From NCBI GenBank assembly GCA_016839705.1, contig JAEOTR010000066.1, positions 1-62,373 of the forward strand: a stretch of 62,373 nt of DNA, written 5' to 3'. The notes under the pieces were generated by a model that was given only the letters and a program-made list of their open reading frames with translations, did no database searches and was not told the DNA's origin. Positions 8,520-17,227 of this stretch are shown here, one piece after another. The stretch comes from Promethearchaeota archaeon (lineage in GTDB: Archaea > Asgardarchaeota > Lokiarchaeia > Sigyniarchaeales > SOKP01). Both the position numbers and the translations under genes were made by a program. The number at the start of each line of letters is the position of its first letter. Positions within the stretch are counted from its first letter, which is position 1.

Positions 8520-9050
8520 ATGGATAAAAATCATAAAACTATTAAAATTAGTAAAGAATCCTATGAAAAAATCATCCGTCATTCGACAAATTATGCTAAC
8601 TCATCAATCCCAGAAGATCAATGGAAAATGGTTTATGGGTTATTATCCGGTTACTCAGATGATCAATATGTTTATGTAGTGAATACCCATCGAATAGCTA
8701 CTGGAAGTGCTAATGAAGTCTCATTAGGAGATCAGGATTATATTGAATTAGGCGAAATGGGTTACCAACTTGATTCTGAAGGAAAGGGACATTATATCGT
8801 TGGAAATTATCATTCAAAACCTGGGTTTGGTTTATACATGTCTTATACTGATTTAATGAGTTTATTTGCATTTCAAATACAAAATAGTGATTTTTTTACA
8901 CTAGTGTTTGACATTACATTAATGAATAAATCACTACCTAAGAGAAATCTTGGTATGGAGATATATCGATTAAGTGATATAGAAATGAATCCTAATAACA
9001 ATAGATTTGCAAATAACTATGAAAATGTTGATTTTACTATTGAAAATTAG
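8520..9050 (+). CDS. Rpn11/CSN5-like MPN (JAB) protein with a disrupted JAMM zinc site
   Basis: The product of 176 residues is a single MPN domain. Its core, GNYHSKPGFGLYMSYTDL at residues 95-112, aligns without gaps to the JAMM motif of Rpn11 (H-S-H-P-G-F-G, then S-x2-D). The downstream FTLVFDITL and EIYRLSD strands also fit. The second zinc-binding histidine is lysine here (K100), and the position of the usual catalytic glutamate, before GLLSG at 40-44, carries no acidic residue. Zinc-dependent deubiquitinase activity is therefore unlikely; inactive MPN domains in eukaryotes act as scaffolds. The gene converges on the V4R gene, their stops being almost adjacent. No ubiquitin, E1 or E2 gene is seen nearby. 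Confidence 0.8.
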   Translation: MDKNHKTIKISKESYEKIIRHSTNYANSSIPEDQWKMVYGLLSGYSDDQYVYVVNTHRIATGSANEVSLGDQDYIELGEMGYQLDSEGKGHYIVGNYHSKPGFGLYMSYTDLMSLFAFQIQNSDFFTLVFDITLMNKSLPKRNLGMEIYRLSDIEMNPNNNRFANNYENVDFTIEN

Positions 9051-9051
9051 A

Positions 9052-9645
9052 TTATAGAGTAGAGAGAAATTCAGAAACAGTTTCTTCAGAATCTTCGTCT
9101 ACTAGACTATCATCTATTTGGTCTCCTATAAAATCAAATTTATAGGTACATTTCTCTTCATCTAACAATACGCATCCAATTTCTTCACCAGTAACATCCA
9201 TTTTTAGCACATCAAATATGCCATTAAATATTCCTTGGTATAGTAAACAAAGGTTTTTACTCATGATATTATCGCGTTCTTCACAGGCAAGAGAGTTCTC
9301 TACTTCAATTATGATATGGTCTTTCTTAAATATGCCCTTCAATTCACCAAATCCCATTAGTTCTATTGCTTCAAATGAGCCCAATAAGACTTCTTTTTTG
9401 GTTGCCATAGTTTCGCTACCCCAATCTTTGCTATAGAAGAATTTATCCATAAAATCTCTTCCCGTTGTCTTTCCTACCCAAATAAGTATATCGTCTGCGT
9501 TTGTACCTGCGAATTCAGAGAATTCAATCAAATCTATTGGTCTTAACATTAATAACTTTAAGTCTTTCTTTTTATCACCAAAAAAGAGTTGCCCCTTTTT
9601 CTCTTCGATATTAATTTGTAGCTCTTTTTTCAATCTTTTATCCAT
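9052..9645 (-). CDS. V4R (4-vinyl reductase / Bet3-fold) domain protein
   Basis: Residues about 30-175 follow the V4R pattern: a helix with GKTTGRDFMDKFF, the ELMGFGELKG turn, the strand HIIIEVENSLACEE, the helix CLLYQGIFNGIFDVL, and a last strand pair ending CVLLDEEKCTYKF. V4R is a small-molecule-binding domain that shares its fold with the Bet3 family of TRAPP subunits. The N-terminus is lysine-rich and the tail acidic. The gene lies 173 bases downstream of the longin-like GTPase gene on the same strand, and that neighbourhood suggests a link with GTPase signalling. Ligand unknown. Confidence 0.75.
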   Translation of the reverse strand: MDKRLKKELQINIEEKKGQLFFGDKKKDLKLLMLRPIDLIEFSEFAGTNADDILIWVGKTTGRDFMDKFFYSKDWGSETMATKKEVLLGSFEAIELMGFGELKGIFKKDHIIIEVENSLACEERDNIMSKNLCLLYQGIFNGIFDVLKMDVTGEEIGCVLLDEEKCTYKFDFIGDQIDDSLVDEDSEETVSEFLSTL

Positions 9646-9818
9646 AATATCTCCCCTAGTCTAATAGTTCTGAAACTTAAAAATTCTTGAAGAAGATGTT
9701 AGTTCTTATAATAGAAATTTAAATGGCTAGCTATTTAAATTTAATGTTTGAATAGTACAAGGTTATAATTTGTTTAATTTAGGGATTATTTCTTGATAAT
9801 AGAAGTGTCGAACCTCGT

Positions 9819-10853
9819 TCAAGTGGTCAACAAATCAAAAATTGTTTGAACGGTTACTTCAATATTAAAATTTGTTTTTACTGATGTAAAGATGAATTTC
9901 CAATTTCTATTCTGAATTTTATCTAAATCAAAATAAGATATAAGTTCATCTTTTAAGTTCTGGAGTTGGGAGCTATTATTACTATTGGGTTGCATGATTA
10001 AATCAATCTTATTTCCTAAAATCAATAAGGGAATACCGTTAAGTTCATCATTGTTTAATATTTTCCATAGTTCTTTCTTAGCTTCTTCAAATCTACGTTG
10101 ATTGGCAATATCTAACATATAAACTATGATATTGGAATCCTGAAGCCCAACAAGCCATTTACTTCGAAATAATTGCTGTCCAGGCATATCCCAGAATGCT
10201 AATAGCCCATCTTCTTCTGCTTGAATATATTGTATATCAAATTTTCTTGTGGGAGTGAAGTAATTATCGTTGAATTCTCCAGTTTTTAATCTTCGAACAA
10301 AACTTGATTTCCCAACTTCATCAATCCCAAATAGAAAGACTTTGAAGAAAGAATCTCCTTGAAAGTGGTATTCAATTTCAGGGGGTTTTTCTACTACCTC
10401 ATCCCCATATCTTCGAATATCAATAAAGATAGAAATCAGGAAATTATCAATTTCAGTATCATCTTCAATGAAATATCCTGGGTCTTTATGAAGTAATTCT
10501 GTCATTAATTCCTCAAAAACATCTTTATAGTCGTAAGGATTGTCTTCATTATCAAAGATTAAGCCAATAATGATGTTTTCATCTATACAACAGGTATACA
10601 TGTTGAGTTCATTAAGATACTGAGCAACGGGTCTATCCATAGTGTAGTGGTTTGAATTTTTACACAGTATCGTGCTGGTATTTGATAAGGAGGAATGATC
10701 TTCAGTAGAGTTTCCTTTATCATGACCTTTTATAATGTTATTTACTAGGATTTTGTTATCAATATTGATAATTTCTTTTGGATAACAATAAATGTTGAGA
10801 TCTTCCAGATCTTGAAGTCTTTTGCCCTTAAATAAAAATATGTTATGTAACAA
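9819..10853 (-). CDS. Ras/Arf-superfamily GTPase with longin-like N-terminal region
   Basis: The GTPase half spans residues 165-344: P-loop GIDEVGKSS at 176-184, switch II WDMPGQ at 221-226, NKID at 281-284 and TSVK near the C-terminus for base contact. All key residues are present, so it should bind and hydrolyse GTP. The first 160 residues start with a strand (MLHNIFLFKG) and include CCIDENIIIGLIFDNED followed by a helix, the strand-helix pattern of longin or roadblock folds. That domain call is tentative. There is no obvious lipidation cysteine at the C-terminus. It is flanked by the V4R gene downstream and the WTEEDL-repeat gene upstream, all on the minus strand. Confidence 0.82.
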   Translation of the reverse strand: MLHNIFLFKGKRLQDLEDLNIYCYPKEIINIDNKILVNNIIKGHDKGNSTEDHSSLSNTSTILCKNSNHYTMDRPVAQYLNELNMYTCCIDENIIIGLIFDNEDNPYDYKDVFEELMTELLHKDPGYFIEDDTEIDNFLISIFIDIRRYGDEVVEKPPEIEYHFQGDSFFKVFLFGIDEVGKSSFVRRLKTGEFNDNYFTPTRKFDIQYIQAEEDGLLAFWDMPGQQLFRSKWLVGLQDSNIIVYMLDIANQRRFEEAKKELWKILNNDELNGIPLLILGNKIDLIMQPNSNNSSQLQNLKDELISYFDLDKIQNRNWKFIFTSVKTNFNIEVTVQTIFDLLTT

Positions 10854-11033
10854 TGAAATTTCCGAAACTCTTAATTCCTATATGTTTGAAAATAAAATTT
10901 ACTTAAAAAAAGTTTGGAATCTTGCTACTTTTGTATACTTTTAAAGTTTTCGGTTTAGTTAATAAAAGACATGTATCTTATTGTTATTTATAAATGAATT
11001 AAAAGGAAATTCAAAAAATTATAATGAAGGTAA

Positions 11034-12467
11034 TTAATCCTTTTTTTCTTCTTCAGATTCCTCTGAAGGTTGATCTATTGGTTCAAGATTTGGTTTATCT
11101 TCCGATGTTTCACTGTCATCTTCCTTCAATTCCTCTTTTTCCTCTGGAATTGGTTGTGGAATGGGTTCTGGTTCAGCTTTTGCACCTACGGGGGTTTCAC
11201 AAATAGGACATTTGCTCCATCCGGGTCTTAAAGTATAACCACATTTTGCACATTCATTCATATCCTTATCCGCTTCCCATTCAGGAATATCTAAACCACC
11301 TTGTCGTTTTCGGGCTAATTCCTGCAGATCTTCTTCAGTCCAAACTTCCATACCTTCCGGTAAACCGGTTCCACGTTCAGCAACAAACTTTTTCAGTTCT
11401 TCCTCAGACCATTCAGGCATACTTGGCTGAGATTCCATTCTTTTTTGTGCTTCGTTAGCTAGATCTTCAGCAGTCCATACTTTGAGTTCTTGACCTCCAG
11501 GGGTTCTCACCCCACCAGGTTGTTGAGCTGCTGTTTGTGCTGGGGCTGGTTGTGACTGAGTAGGGACATTACAACACTCAGCAGAAAATCTCAAGAGAGC
11601 TTCAAAACATACTGAGAACTGATTTGAATCTTTACCTTCATCAACAACTACTAATAAAGTTGTCTTATCGGCAGGTTGAGGAATTGCTATGCTGACCACA
11701 GCTACTTCTGAAGAAAGTCGATTTGATTCCATACTGGAAGTAACCCTCTCTAATGAATTTACGAGTTCATTATCTTTCATCAGAAAATCACAGATAGGAT
11801 CTCCATGTCTTTGATATCCTTCATGATATTTAGCGAGATGATTCCTAGTCATTATAGAATCAAAAGAATTAATAATAGCACTCACATAAGAGTAGATCTG
11901 TGTTTTCGGACCTTTTTCGGTTTCACCGAGTTTGTATCCTCCTAAATCAATGGTTCCCATTATGGGAGCGAATAAAGGTTTTTCCCCTTTCATTTTTCCA
12001 AAAATGGTTGGTCTTGATATTAGACATTTGATTTCTCCATAATAGGCAATGGCATTATCTATAAGCTCTACTTTCTTGTTGAAAATAATACGAGGAACTG
12101 TTCGAAATAAAACATCAACCCACGGCATTTCTTTTACAGGGATTATTACTATGCATGTTTTTTCAATTAGTTCTCGGAGTTTTTTAACGTATGGTTTTAA
12201 TTCTTTCTTAATATCATCGTATTGTTCGTTTTCTAATTCCTCTACTGCTCGTTTTTCGAGTTCTTTGAATTTTTCCTCATTTGCTTTTATGCTTCCCCCA
12301 AACGATTTTAAACTTCCGATAATATTATCTTTTAAAATAGCAGTTGCGTTATCAATCATTTGTTTCTGAAAGTTAGTAAGCTCCTGTTCTTCACTTGATA
12401 CTAAATAATCGTCAGGATCAAATTCTAATTTATTCACAAAAACTTGAAATAATTTCTGTTCTGACAA
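11034..12467 (-). CDS. Zinc-ribbon protein with WTEEDL-type repeats and acidic tail
   Basis: No family is recognised for the first 300 residues, which appear globular with a coiled-coil-like part around 40-100. After a Pro/Gln-rich linker come three related repeats: KVWTAEDLANEAQKRM, PEWSEEELKKFVAERG and EVWTEEDLQELARKR. A zinc ribbon (CAKCGYTLRPGWSKCPIC) follows, then a highly acidic Glu/Pro-rich C-terminus of about 50 residues. The short repeats look like helical docking motifs. Being upstream of the longin-like GTPase and V4R genes on the same strand, it may be a partner or effector. Function unknown. Confidence 0.7.
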   Translation of the reverse strand: MSEQKLFQVFVNKLEFDPDDYLVSSEEQELTNFQKQMIDNATAILKDNIIGSLKSFGGSIKANEEKFKELEKRAVEELENEQYDDIKKELKPYVKKLRELIEKTCIVIIPVKEMPWVDVLFRTVPRIIFNKKVELIDNAIAYYGEIKCLISRPTIFGKMKGEKPLFAPIMGTIDLGGYKLGETEKGPKTQIYSYVSAIINSFDSIMTRNHLAKYHEGYQRHGDPICDFLMKDNELVNSLERVTSSMESNRLSSEVAVVSIAIPQPADKTTLLVVVDEGKDSNQFSVCFEALLRFSAECCNVPTQSQPAPAQTAAQQPGGVRTPGGQELKVWTAEDLANEAQKRMESQPSMPEWSEEELKKFVAERGTGLPEGMEVWTEEDLQELARKRQGGLDIPEWEADKDMNECAKCGYTLRPGWSKCPICETPVGAKAEPEPIPQPIPEEKEELKEDDSETSEDKPNLEPIDQPSEESEEEKKD

Positions 12468-12507
12468 TTCCTATCCCTTTTAATTATCAATCATTTTGAT
12501 TAATTGA

Positions 12508-12520
12508 TATTTATAAATAT
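12508..12520 (+). promoter_or_regulatory. TATA-box promoter of the 2-hydroxyacid dehydrogenase gene
   Basis: TATTTATAAATAT lies 30-40 bases before the ATG at 12549. It decides against the earlier ATG at 12504, which would lie upstream of the box. Confidence 0.45.
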
Positions 12521-12548
12521 AATATATTACTACTTTAAAAATACAATC

Positions 12549-13601
12549 ATGAAAATCTCAACCAACTTAGAAGATAGGCAAGATAAGCATATTAAGGTAT
12601 GTTTTATTTCAAATATACCTGACTCCGTGAAAGGGTATATTTTAGACAATTTGAAATCCTTTGAAAATATTACAGTTTTATTTTCGACTAAAGCATCACA
12701 AAGAAGTTTATCAGATCTTATTAAAGATGCGGATATATTAATAGGGTGGCGACCCTCAGAGAAAATATTATCTGAGGCTTCAAAGATGAAGTTATTCATA
12801 AATCCTGGAGCAGGTATACAACATTTATTAGAGCTTTTTAGGAAAGAAAATGAAAAGAGGAAAGTTTTACTTATTAATGGGCATGGAAATTCTTATTTTG
12901 TAGCCCAACATGCTGTTGCTCTTTTATTAACACTTATGAATAAGACTATTCCTCATCACCAATGGATGCAACAAGGAAATTGGAGAACGGGAGATAACGA
13001 TGCAATATCTATACCACTACGATTCAAAAAAGTCGGCTTCCTTGGGTATGGCGCAATAAACCAGAAAATACACCGATTTCTGCAAGGATTTGATATTGAA
13101 TTTGCAATTTTAAGAAAACATTGGAATAAACAAACGTCATCTCTCCCTACTGAAGCAACGAAATTTGAGTTCTCTCAGCTTGCTGAGTTTTTAAAATTTA
13201 TTGATATCCTCTTTGTGGCAGTTCCACTAACATCCCTAACAAAAGCGTTAATAAAGAAAAAGGAGCTAGAGCTTTTAGGGAAGAATGGGTTAGTTATAAA
13301 TGTCGCTCGGGGTGATATAATTGACGAGAAGGGTCTCTATGATTCTCTCAAAGAAAATATTATAACAGGGGCAGCTATTGATGTTTGGTATGATTATACT
13401 CCTAAAAGTGATAATGAAGGAAGAAAATATCCGTTTCATTTACCTTTTCACAAACTTGAAAATATTATACTCTCACCACATCGAGGATATTCTCCTTTTA
13501 GTGATTTATTAAGATGGGATGAAGTAATTGAAAATATTAAGAGAATGGCTGTAGGTCGTACTGATTTTATCAACATTGTTAACTTGGATGAGGAATATTA
13601 A
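12549..13601 (+). CDS. D-isomer-specific 2-hydroxyacid dehydrogenase family protein
   Basis: The product (about 350 residues) has the two-domain layout of NAD-dependent D-2-hydroxyacid dehydrogenases, the family of phosphoglycerate and glyoxylate reductases. The NAD-binding fold is seen in VGFLGYGAINQKIHRFLQGF. The catalytic arginine lies in INVARGDIIDEKGLYD and the catalytic histidine in LSPHRGYSP. The region AAIDVWYDYTP is also typical. The start at 12549 was chosen because a TATA box lies between it and an alternative ATG at 12504, and the extra residues from the latter are not family-like. Substrate cannot be read from the sequence. It stands alone. Confidence 0.88.
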   Translation: MKISTNLEDRQDKHIKVCFISNIPDSVKGYILDNLKSFENITVLFSTKASQRSLSDLIKDADILIGWRPSEKILSEASKMKLFINPGAGIQHLLELFRKENEKRKVLLINGHGNSYFVAQHAVALLLTLMNKTIPHHQWMQQGNWRTGDNDAISIPLRFKKVGFLGYGAINQKIHRFLQGFDIEFAILRKHWNKQTSSLPTEATKFEFSQLAEFLKFIDILFVAVPLTSLTKALIKKKELELLGKNGLVINVARGDIIDEKGLYDSLKENIITGAAIDVWYDYTPKSDNEGRKYPFHLPFHKLENIILSPHRGYSPFSDLLRWDEVIENIKRMAVGRTDFINIVNLDEEY

Positions 13602-13872
13602 GTGGTGATGATAAATATATTGAGAAAAAGATCATCATAAATTTTAGGTGTTATCATATCAAATTGAATTTTTAATTAGATAATCACTTATTTGAATTGA
13701 AAATTTGTATAATATTATATAAAGAAATAAAAAATTTTTATTTATTTATTGAATTTCTCTTGAAAACTTTTGCTTTAATTTTAAGATATGTAAATATTTT
13801 TTAACCATATATATATAATAGTAAAACTATAAATATGTCTTTAAATTTGAGGGGTACAGCAATATTTAAAAA

Positions 13873-13886
13873 ATTAATGCATTAAT
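13873..13886. promoter_or_regulatory. 14-bp palindrome in the AT-rich leader of the RHH regulator gene
   Basis: ATTAATGCATTAAT is a perfect palindrome; a partial copy, TTAATGCGATAA, occurs near 13939. The 13602-14076 gap holds no gene; it has several TATA-like runs, including a long alternating TA stretch at 13808-13818. The palindromes could be operators for the ribbon-helix-helix protein encoded just downstream, as many of these repress themselves. Confidence 0.3.
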
Positions 13887-14076
13887 AAACATTTTGGTAT
13901 TGGAAAAACATGACAAAATAGTCTTGCTTTAAATATGTTAATGCGATAAAAAAAAATGTTTATATATTATCATATCATAAAAGATCATATAAAAAAAAAT
14001 TGTGGTTAAAGGCGATTGTTTTTAAAAAGGCTTTAGACAATATGCCGAATTTTAAATTTGAGTGAGGAGAAATAAG

Positions 14077-14367
14077 TTGAAGATAGTCACTGTTAACATT
14101 CCAGAATCTTACCTTGAGAGTATTGAGAGATTAATTGGGGAGAATGGATTATACCCATCTAGATCTGAACTTATCCGTTGTGCGGTTCGTGAATTTTTAA
14201 TTAAAGAGTTAAGAAGGGCAAACGAAATGATTAAATATAAAGAAGTTGAGATTGAGAAACTCGACGATAAGAACTTTGTCCGGGTGCCTATTGAGAAAAG
14301 GGATGAAAATAATGAACCTGTTCGAGAGTTCAAAACATATAAAATAGTTAAGAGACTCGAATATTAA
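14077..14367 (+). CDS. Ribbon-helix-helix (CopG/NikR-type) DNA-binding regulator
   Basis: Residues 1-45 match the RHH fold: a strand KIVTVNIPESYLESIERL followed by YPSRSELIRCAVREFLIKEL. RHH proteins dimerise through the strand and bind short palindromes. The C-terminal half is charged, without a recognisable ligand domain. A GTG at 14062 is in frame, but a GAGGAG ribosome binding site at 14064-14069 lies seven bases before TTG 14077, so the TTG is the better start and gives the usual MKIVTVNIP beginning. The long AT-rich leader with palindromes suggests autoregulation. A T-run follows the gene. Confidence 0.85.
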   Translation: MKIVTVNIPESYLESIERLIGENGLYPSRSELIRCAVREFLIKELRRANEMIKYKEVEIEKLDDKNFVRVPIEKRDENNEPVREFKTYKIVKRLEY

Positions 14368-14427
14368 GATGTTCAATAGAGTTTTGAATTAGAGGAGACC
14401 AATCTTTCCACATTTATTTTTATTAGG

Positions 14428-14444
14428 TTTTTTTTTTTCTTTTT
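14428..14444 (+). terminator. T-run transcription terminator
   Basis: Eleven consecutive T followed by CTTTTT lie 60 bases after the RHH regulator gene, as expected for factor-independent archaeal termination. Confidence 0.5.
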
Positions 14445-14544
14445 AATTTTGTTCCTTAATTAAGAGAATATTTCAGTAAGAAATAAATAAGATTATAGCA
14501 TTAAATTCTAAGGTATACTAAAGATTGTAATAAAACTAGAGGTA

Positions 14545-15834
14545 ATGTTCATTCCCCGCTCAAAGAAAGACTCGAATAAAGAAACGCATAAAACTAAATT
14601 TATGGAATGGGGGATTATCAATAAAGAAAATTGGGAAGGAAAAACAACTTTTGACTTACCAATTAAGCGATGGGACCCACTTTCAACAGTAAAGATTACT
14701 TCAGAAGATTTTGGTCTTCGAAAAGAGCAAATAAGGTATTATGGTCATTATTCATATATATCTCCGATACGAGGCACAAGACCCAAAGGGTTTAAAACAA
14801 TGGAAGAAGAAAAAGAATTCTATGACTGTTCAGAAAAAGCAATGAAAAAGCATCAGGATGTATTTTCTTCTGTAACTGCGGGAGAGCAAGTTTACGATGG
14901 GTGGGGAATGCCGATTGGTGATGGATTTACGATTATTATTTGTCAAGATGAGATGAGACGGGATAACCCTTTTTTAGAAATACCACACCAAATTGAGAAA
15001 GTTCCCGAGGCAAGTAAAGCCCTCACTTTAATTAATAGGTATCCTTCTATGTCACGTATTGTAGATCCTGAAGTTGAACTAGATATAAAGAATAAATTAC
15101 CTCCTCAATTGAAGCTTTCTAGGGGCATCAATTTAGTCACCATCTCAAGGCATTTTTATCCTTCTATGTGTTTTAAATTGATACCAACGGATGTGTTAGT
15201 TGGAATTTTTGTTTCAATGAAAGCTGCTATACTTTACTGTGTTGAAGAAGCAATTAATAATGATTATTACGATATTCCATGCATGCCATTTTTCAATATA
15301 GGGAAAAAGGTTGGCGGTTCTCAACCAAGAATTCACAGTCAAACGTATATTGATTTAAATATGGATGGTCATGGAAGCCGATTAGAAGGTTATCTCGAAG
15401 CTTTTAAAGAAATGGGAGACAACTGTCATCTGTGCCGAACTACTCATGGAGGTACAGACCGTATCATATTAAATACTGAATTTTGGACTTTTTACAATAC
15501 AGGAAGCCCTGTAAGAAATTATCACATCAGGTTCCATCCAATGGAGCATATTAGAAGATTTTCTCAATTAAAGATAAATCAAATCGAAGATCTCGCTTAT
15601 GCCCTTAAGATTATTTTTCAAGCTCTAGATGATATAGAGATAGACAAAAATCGTAACATTCTGTTTAATTGTTGTCCATATGGTTATGATGCAGATTTTC
15701 ATATGTTTGCTGATATTATCCCTCATGAAATTATTGGGGGTGCTGAAATGGCAGATGATATGAGGGTCGCTAGAAAATTACCACATATAGCTGCGGGGGA
15801 AATTCGAAAATCATTAGAAAAATATCTTAAATAA
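14545..15834 (+). CDS. Galactose-1-phosphate uridylyltransferase-like (HIT superfamily) protein
   Basis: The 429-residue protein carries FFNIGKKVGGSQPRIHSQTY, a CHLC zinc pair, SPVRNYHIRFHP, and near the end NCCPYGYDADFHMFADI. These belong to GalT-related enzymes of the HIT superfamily, which transfer nucleotidyl or phosphoryl groups on sugar phosphates. The usual HPHxQ active-site triad appears as RIHSQ, so the chemistry may differ from true GalT. The ATG is preceded by AGAGGT. The nucleotidyltransferase gene follows in the same direction about 160 bases on, and two GH57 enzymes lie further down, which fits sugar-nucleotide or glucan metabolism. Confidence 0.75.
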   Translation: MFIPRSKKDSNKETHKTKFMEWGIINKENWEGKTTFDLPIKRWDPLSTVKITSEDFGLRKEQIRYYGHYSYISPIRGTRPKGFKTMEEEKEFYDCSEKAMKKHQDVFSSVTAGEQVYDGWGMPIGDGFTIIICQDEMRRDNPFLEIPHQIEKVPEASKALTLINRYPSMSRIVDPEVELDIKNKLPPQLKLSRGINLVTISRHFYPSMCFKLIPTDVLVGIFVSMKAAILYCVEEAINNDYYDIPCMPFFNIGKKVGGSQPRIHSQTYIDLNMDGHGSRLEGYLEAFKEMGDNCHLCRTTHGGTDRIILNTEFWTFYNTGSPVRNYHIRFHPMEHIRRFSQLKINQIEDLAYALKIIFQALDDIEIDKNRNILFNCCPYGYDADFHMFADIIPHEIIGGAEMADDMRVARKLPHIAAGEIRKSLEKYLK

Positions 15835-15995
15835 ATAACGTAAACCCGATGCCATAGAAGTTATAAATAATCAAAAACCGTATGCATACCATCTTCTTTT
15901 CCTTTTATTTAATAAGTTTTAAATTTCAATGAAAATTACATTTAAATCGACTAAAATTTAATTAATAAGTGATTTTTTTTTTTGAGAGATTCATT

Positions 15996-17144
15996 TTGAG
16001 AGACTGGTCTGCTATTATCCTTGCGGGTGGTAAAGGTAAGCGTTTGATGCCTTTGACCTCTTTAATTCCAAAACCGTTAGTTAAGGTAACCAACGTACCT
16101 ATGATAGACTATTCAATAGCACATTTGGTTTATGCAGATATTAAACACATTGTTGTCGCTTTAGCATATAAAGGAAATTTATTGAAAGATTACTTAAAAA
16201 AAACGTGGAGTCGTGATAGATTGGGGGATGTAGAACTAGAATATGAGATCCAAGATAGTAAAGGAACTGCAGATGCATACAGATTATTGACGAATTATGT
16301 TGATTCTAAGAACGTAGTTGTATCAATGGGTGATTTAGTCACTAATCTTCCGATGAAACAATTTATGACTTTCCACTCTAATAAGGATGGAATTGCCACT
16401 ATTTCAATGAAAACAGTTGAGAGTCATATTTCTCAATATGGGGTAGTCCTCTTAGATAAAAATCGTAAAATATACTTATTTTTAGAAAAGCCAGCTCCTA
16501 TGGAGTTATACGTGAGCAGTATGTCTCAAAGAGCAGATTTATTTCTTCACACCAATATTATTAATACAGGAATCTATTGTTTTAAGAAAGAGATCGATAG
16601 TATTCTTCATGAAACTAATATAATGGATTTTGGGGGAGAGGTATTTCCGTATCTGCTTGAAAACGGGTATAATCTTTATGGATTCGTTAAAAATTATTAT
16701 TGGATGGACGCAGGAAACTCTACAACATATTTATGGACAAATTGGGATCTATTACGAAAGTATGCATGGCCAATTTTACCGAATGGTGTAGATTATGATG
16801 GAATTTATGTTATGGGAGTAATTAATTCTGGACAAAATATAATCATTGATAAACCAACCTGTTTTGGAGAATTCGTTCAATTAGAAAATCGTGTACGAAT
16901 TAAAGAGCTCTCTTCAATTGGACAAAATGTTATAATTGGCGAAGATTCTATGATTGAAAAGAGTGTTTTATGGGATAACATAAAGATTGGAGCAGGGTGT
17001 ATTATTACAGAAAGTATAGTATGTAATGATTGTGATATCGGTGATAATGTTGTTTTAGAAAAAGCGGTAGTCGCCCCAAATTGTAAAATTAGTAGCAATT
17101 CTCAAATAAGAAACCAAGCTCTGGAATTAGGCTCAACTCGTTAA
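15996..17144 (+). CDS. Sugar-phosphate nucleotidyltransferase with left-handed beta-helix tail
   Basis: The N-terminus has the NTP-transferase signature AIILAGGKGKRLMPLT with KPLVKV, and MDAG later for metal and sugar binding. The enzyme should join NTP and a sugar-1-phosphate to make an NDP-sugar. From about residue 265 hexapeptide-like repeats (IGQNVIIGEDS, IKIGAGCIITES, CDIGDNVVLEKA) form a left-handed beta-helix, as in bacterial and archaeal GlmU- or GMP-pyrophosphorylase-like enzymes. A GTG at 15969 is possible, but TTG 15996 gives the normal family start MRDWSAIILAGG. The nucleotide and sugar cannot be decided. Confidence 0.88.
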   Translation: MRDWSAIILAGGKGKRLMPLTSLIPKPLVKVTNVPMIDYSIAHLVYADIKHIVVALAYKGNLLKDYLKKTWSRDRLGDVELEYEIQDSKGTADAYRLLTNYVDSKNVVVSMGDLVTNLPMKQFMTFHSNKDGIATISMKTVESHISQYGVVLLDKNRKIYLFLEKPAPMELYVSSMSQRADLFLHTNIINTGIYCFKKEIDSILHETNIMDFGGEVFPYLLENGYNLYGFVKNYYWMDAGNSTTYLWTNWDLLRKYAWPILPNGVDYDGIYVMGVINSGQNIIIDKPTCFGEFVQLENRVRIKELSSIGQNVIIGEDSMIEKSVLWDNIKIGAGCIITESIVCNDCDIGDNVVLEKAVVAPNCKISSNSQIRNQALELGSTR

Positions 17145-17191
17145 TTATGTTCGTGTATTAAAATGTAATATTTATATTTTGAAAAGTCATT

Positions 17192-17213
17192 TATATTAGT
17201 ATATACTAATATA
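17192..17213. promoter_or_regulatory. 22-bp perfect palindrome at the promoter of the zinc-ribbon membrane protein
   Basis: The 22 bases are fully self-complementary, with centre AGTATATACT. The 3-prime end lies 15 bases before the ATG at 17228, so the palindrome covers the place of the TATA box or transcription start. It could be an operator, or a hairpin at the 5-prime end of the message. No regulator is assigned. Confidence 0.45.
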
Positions 17214-17227
17214 CTAGTTTTTTAAAA

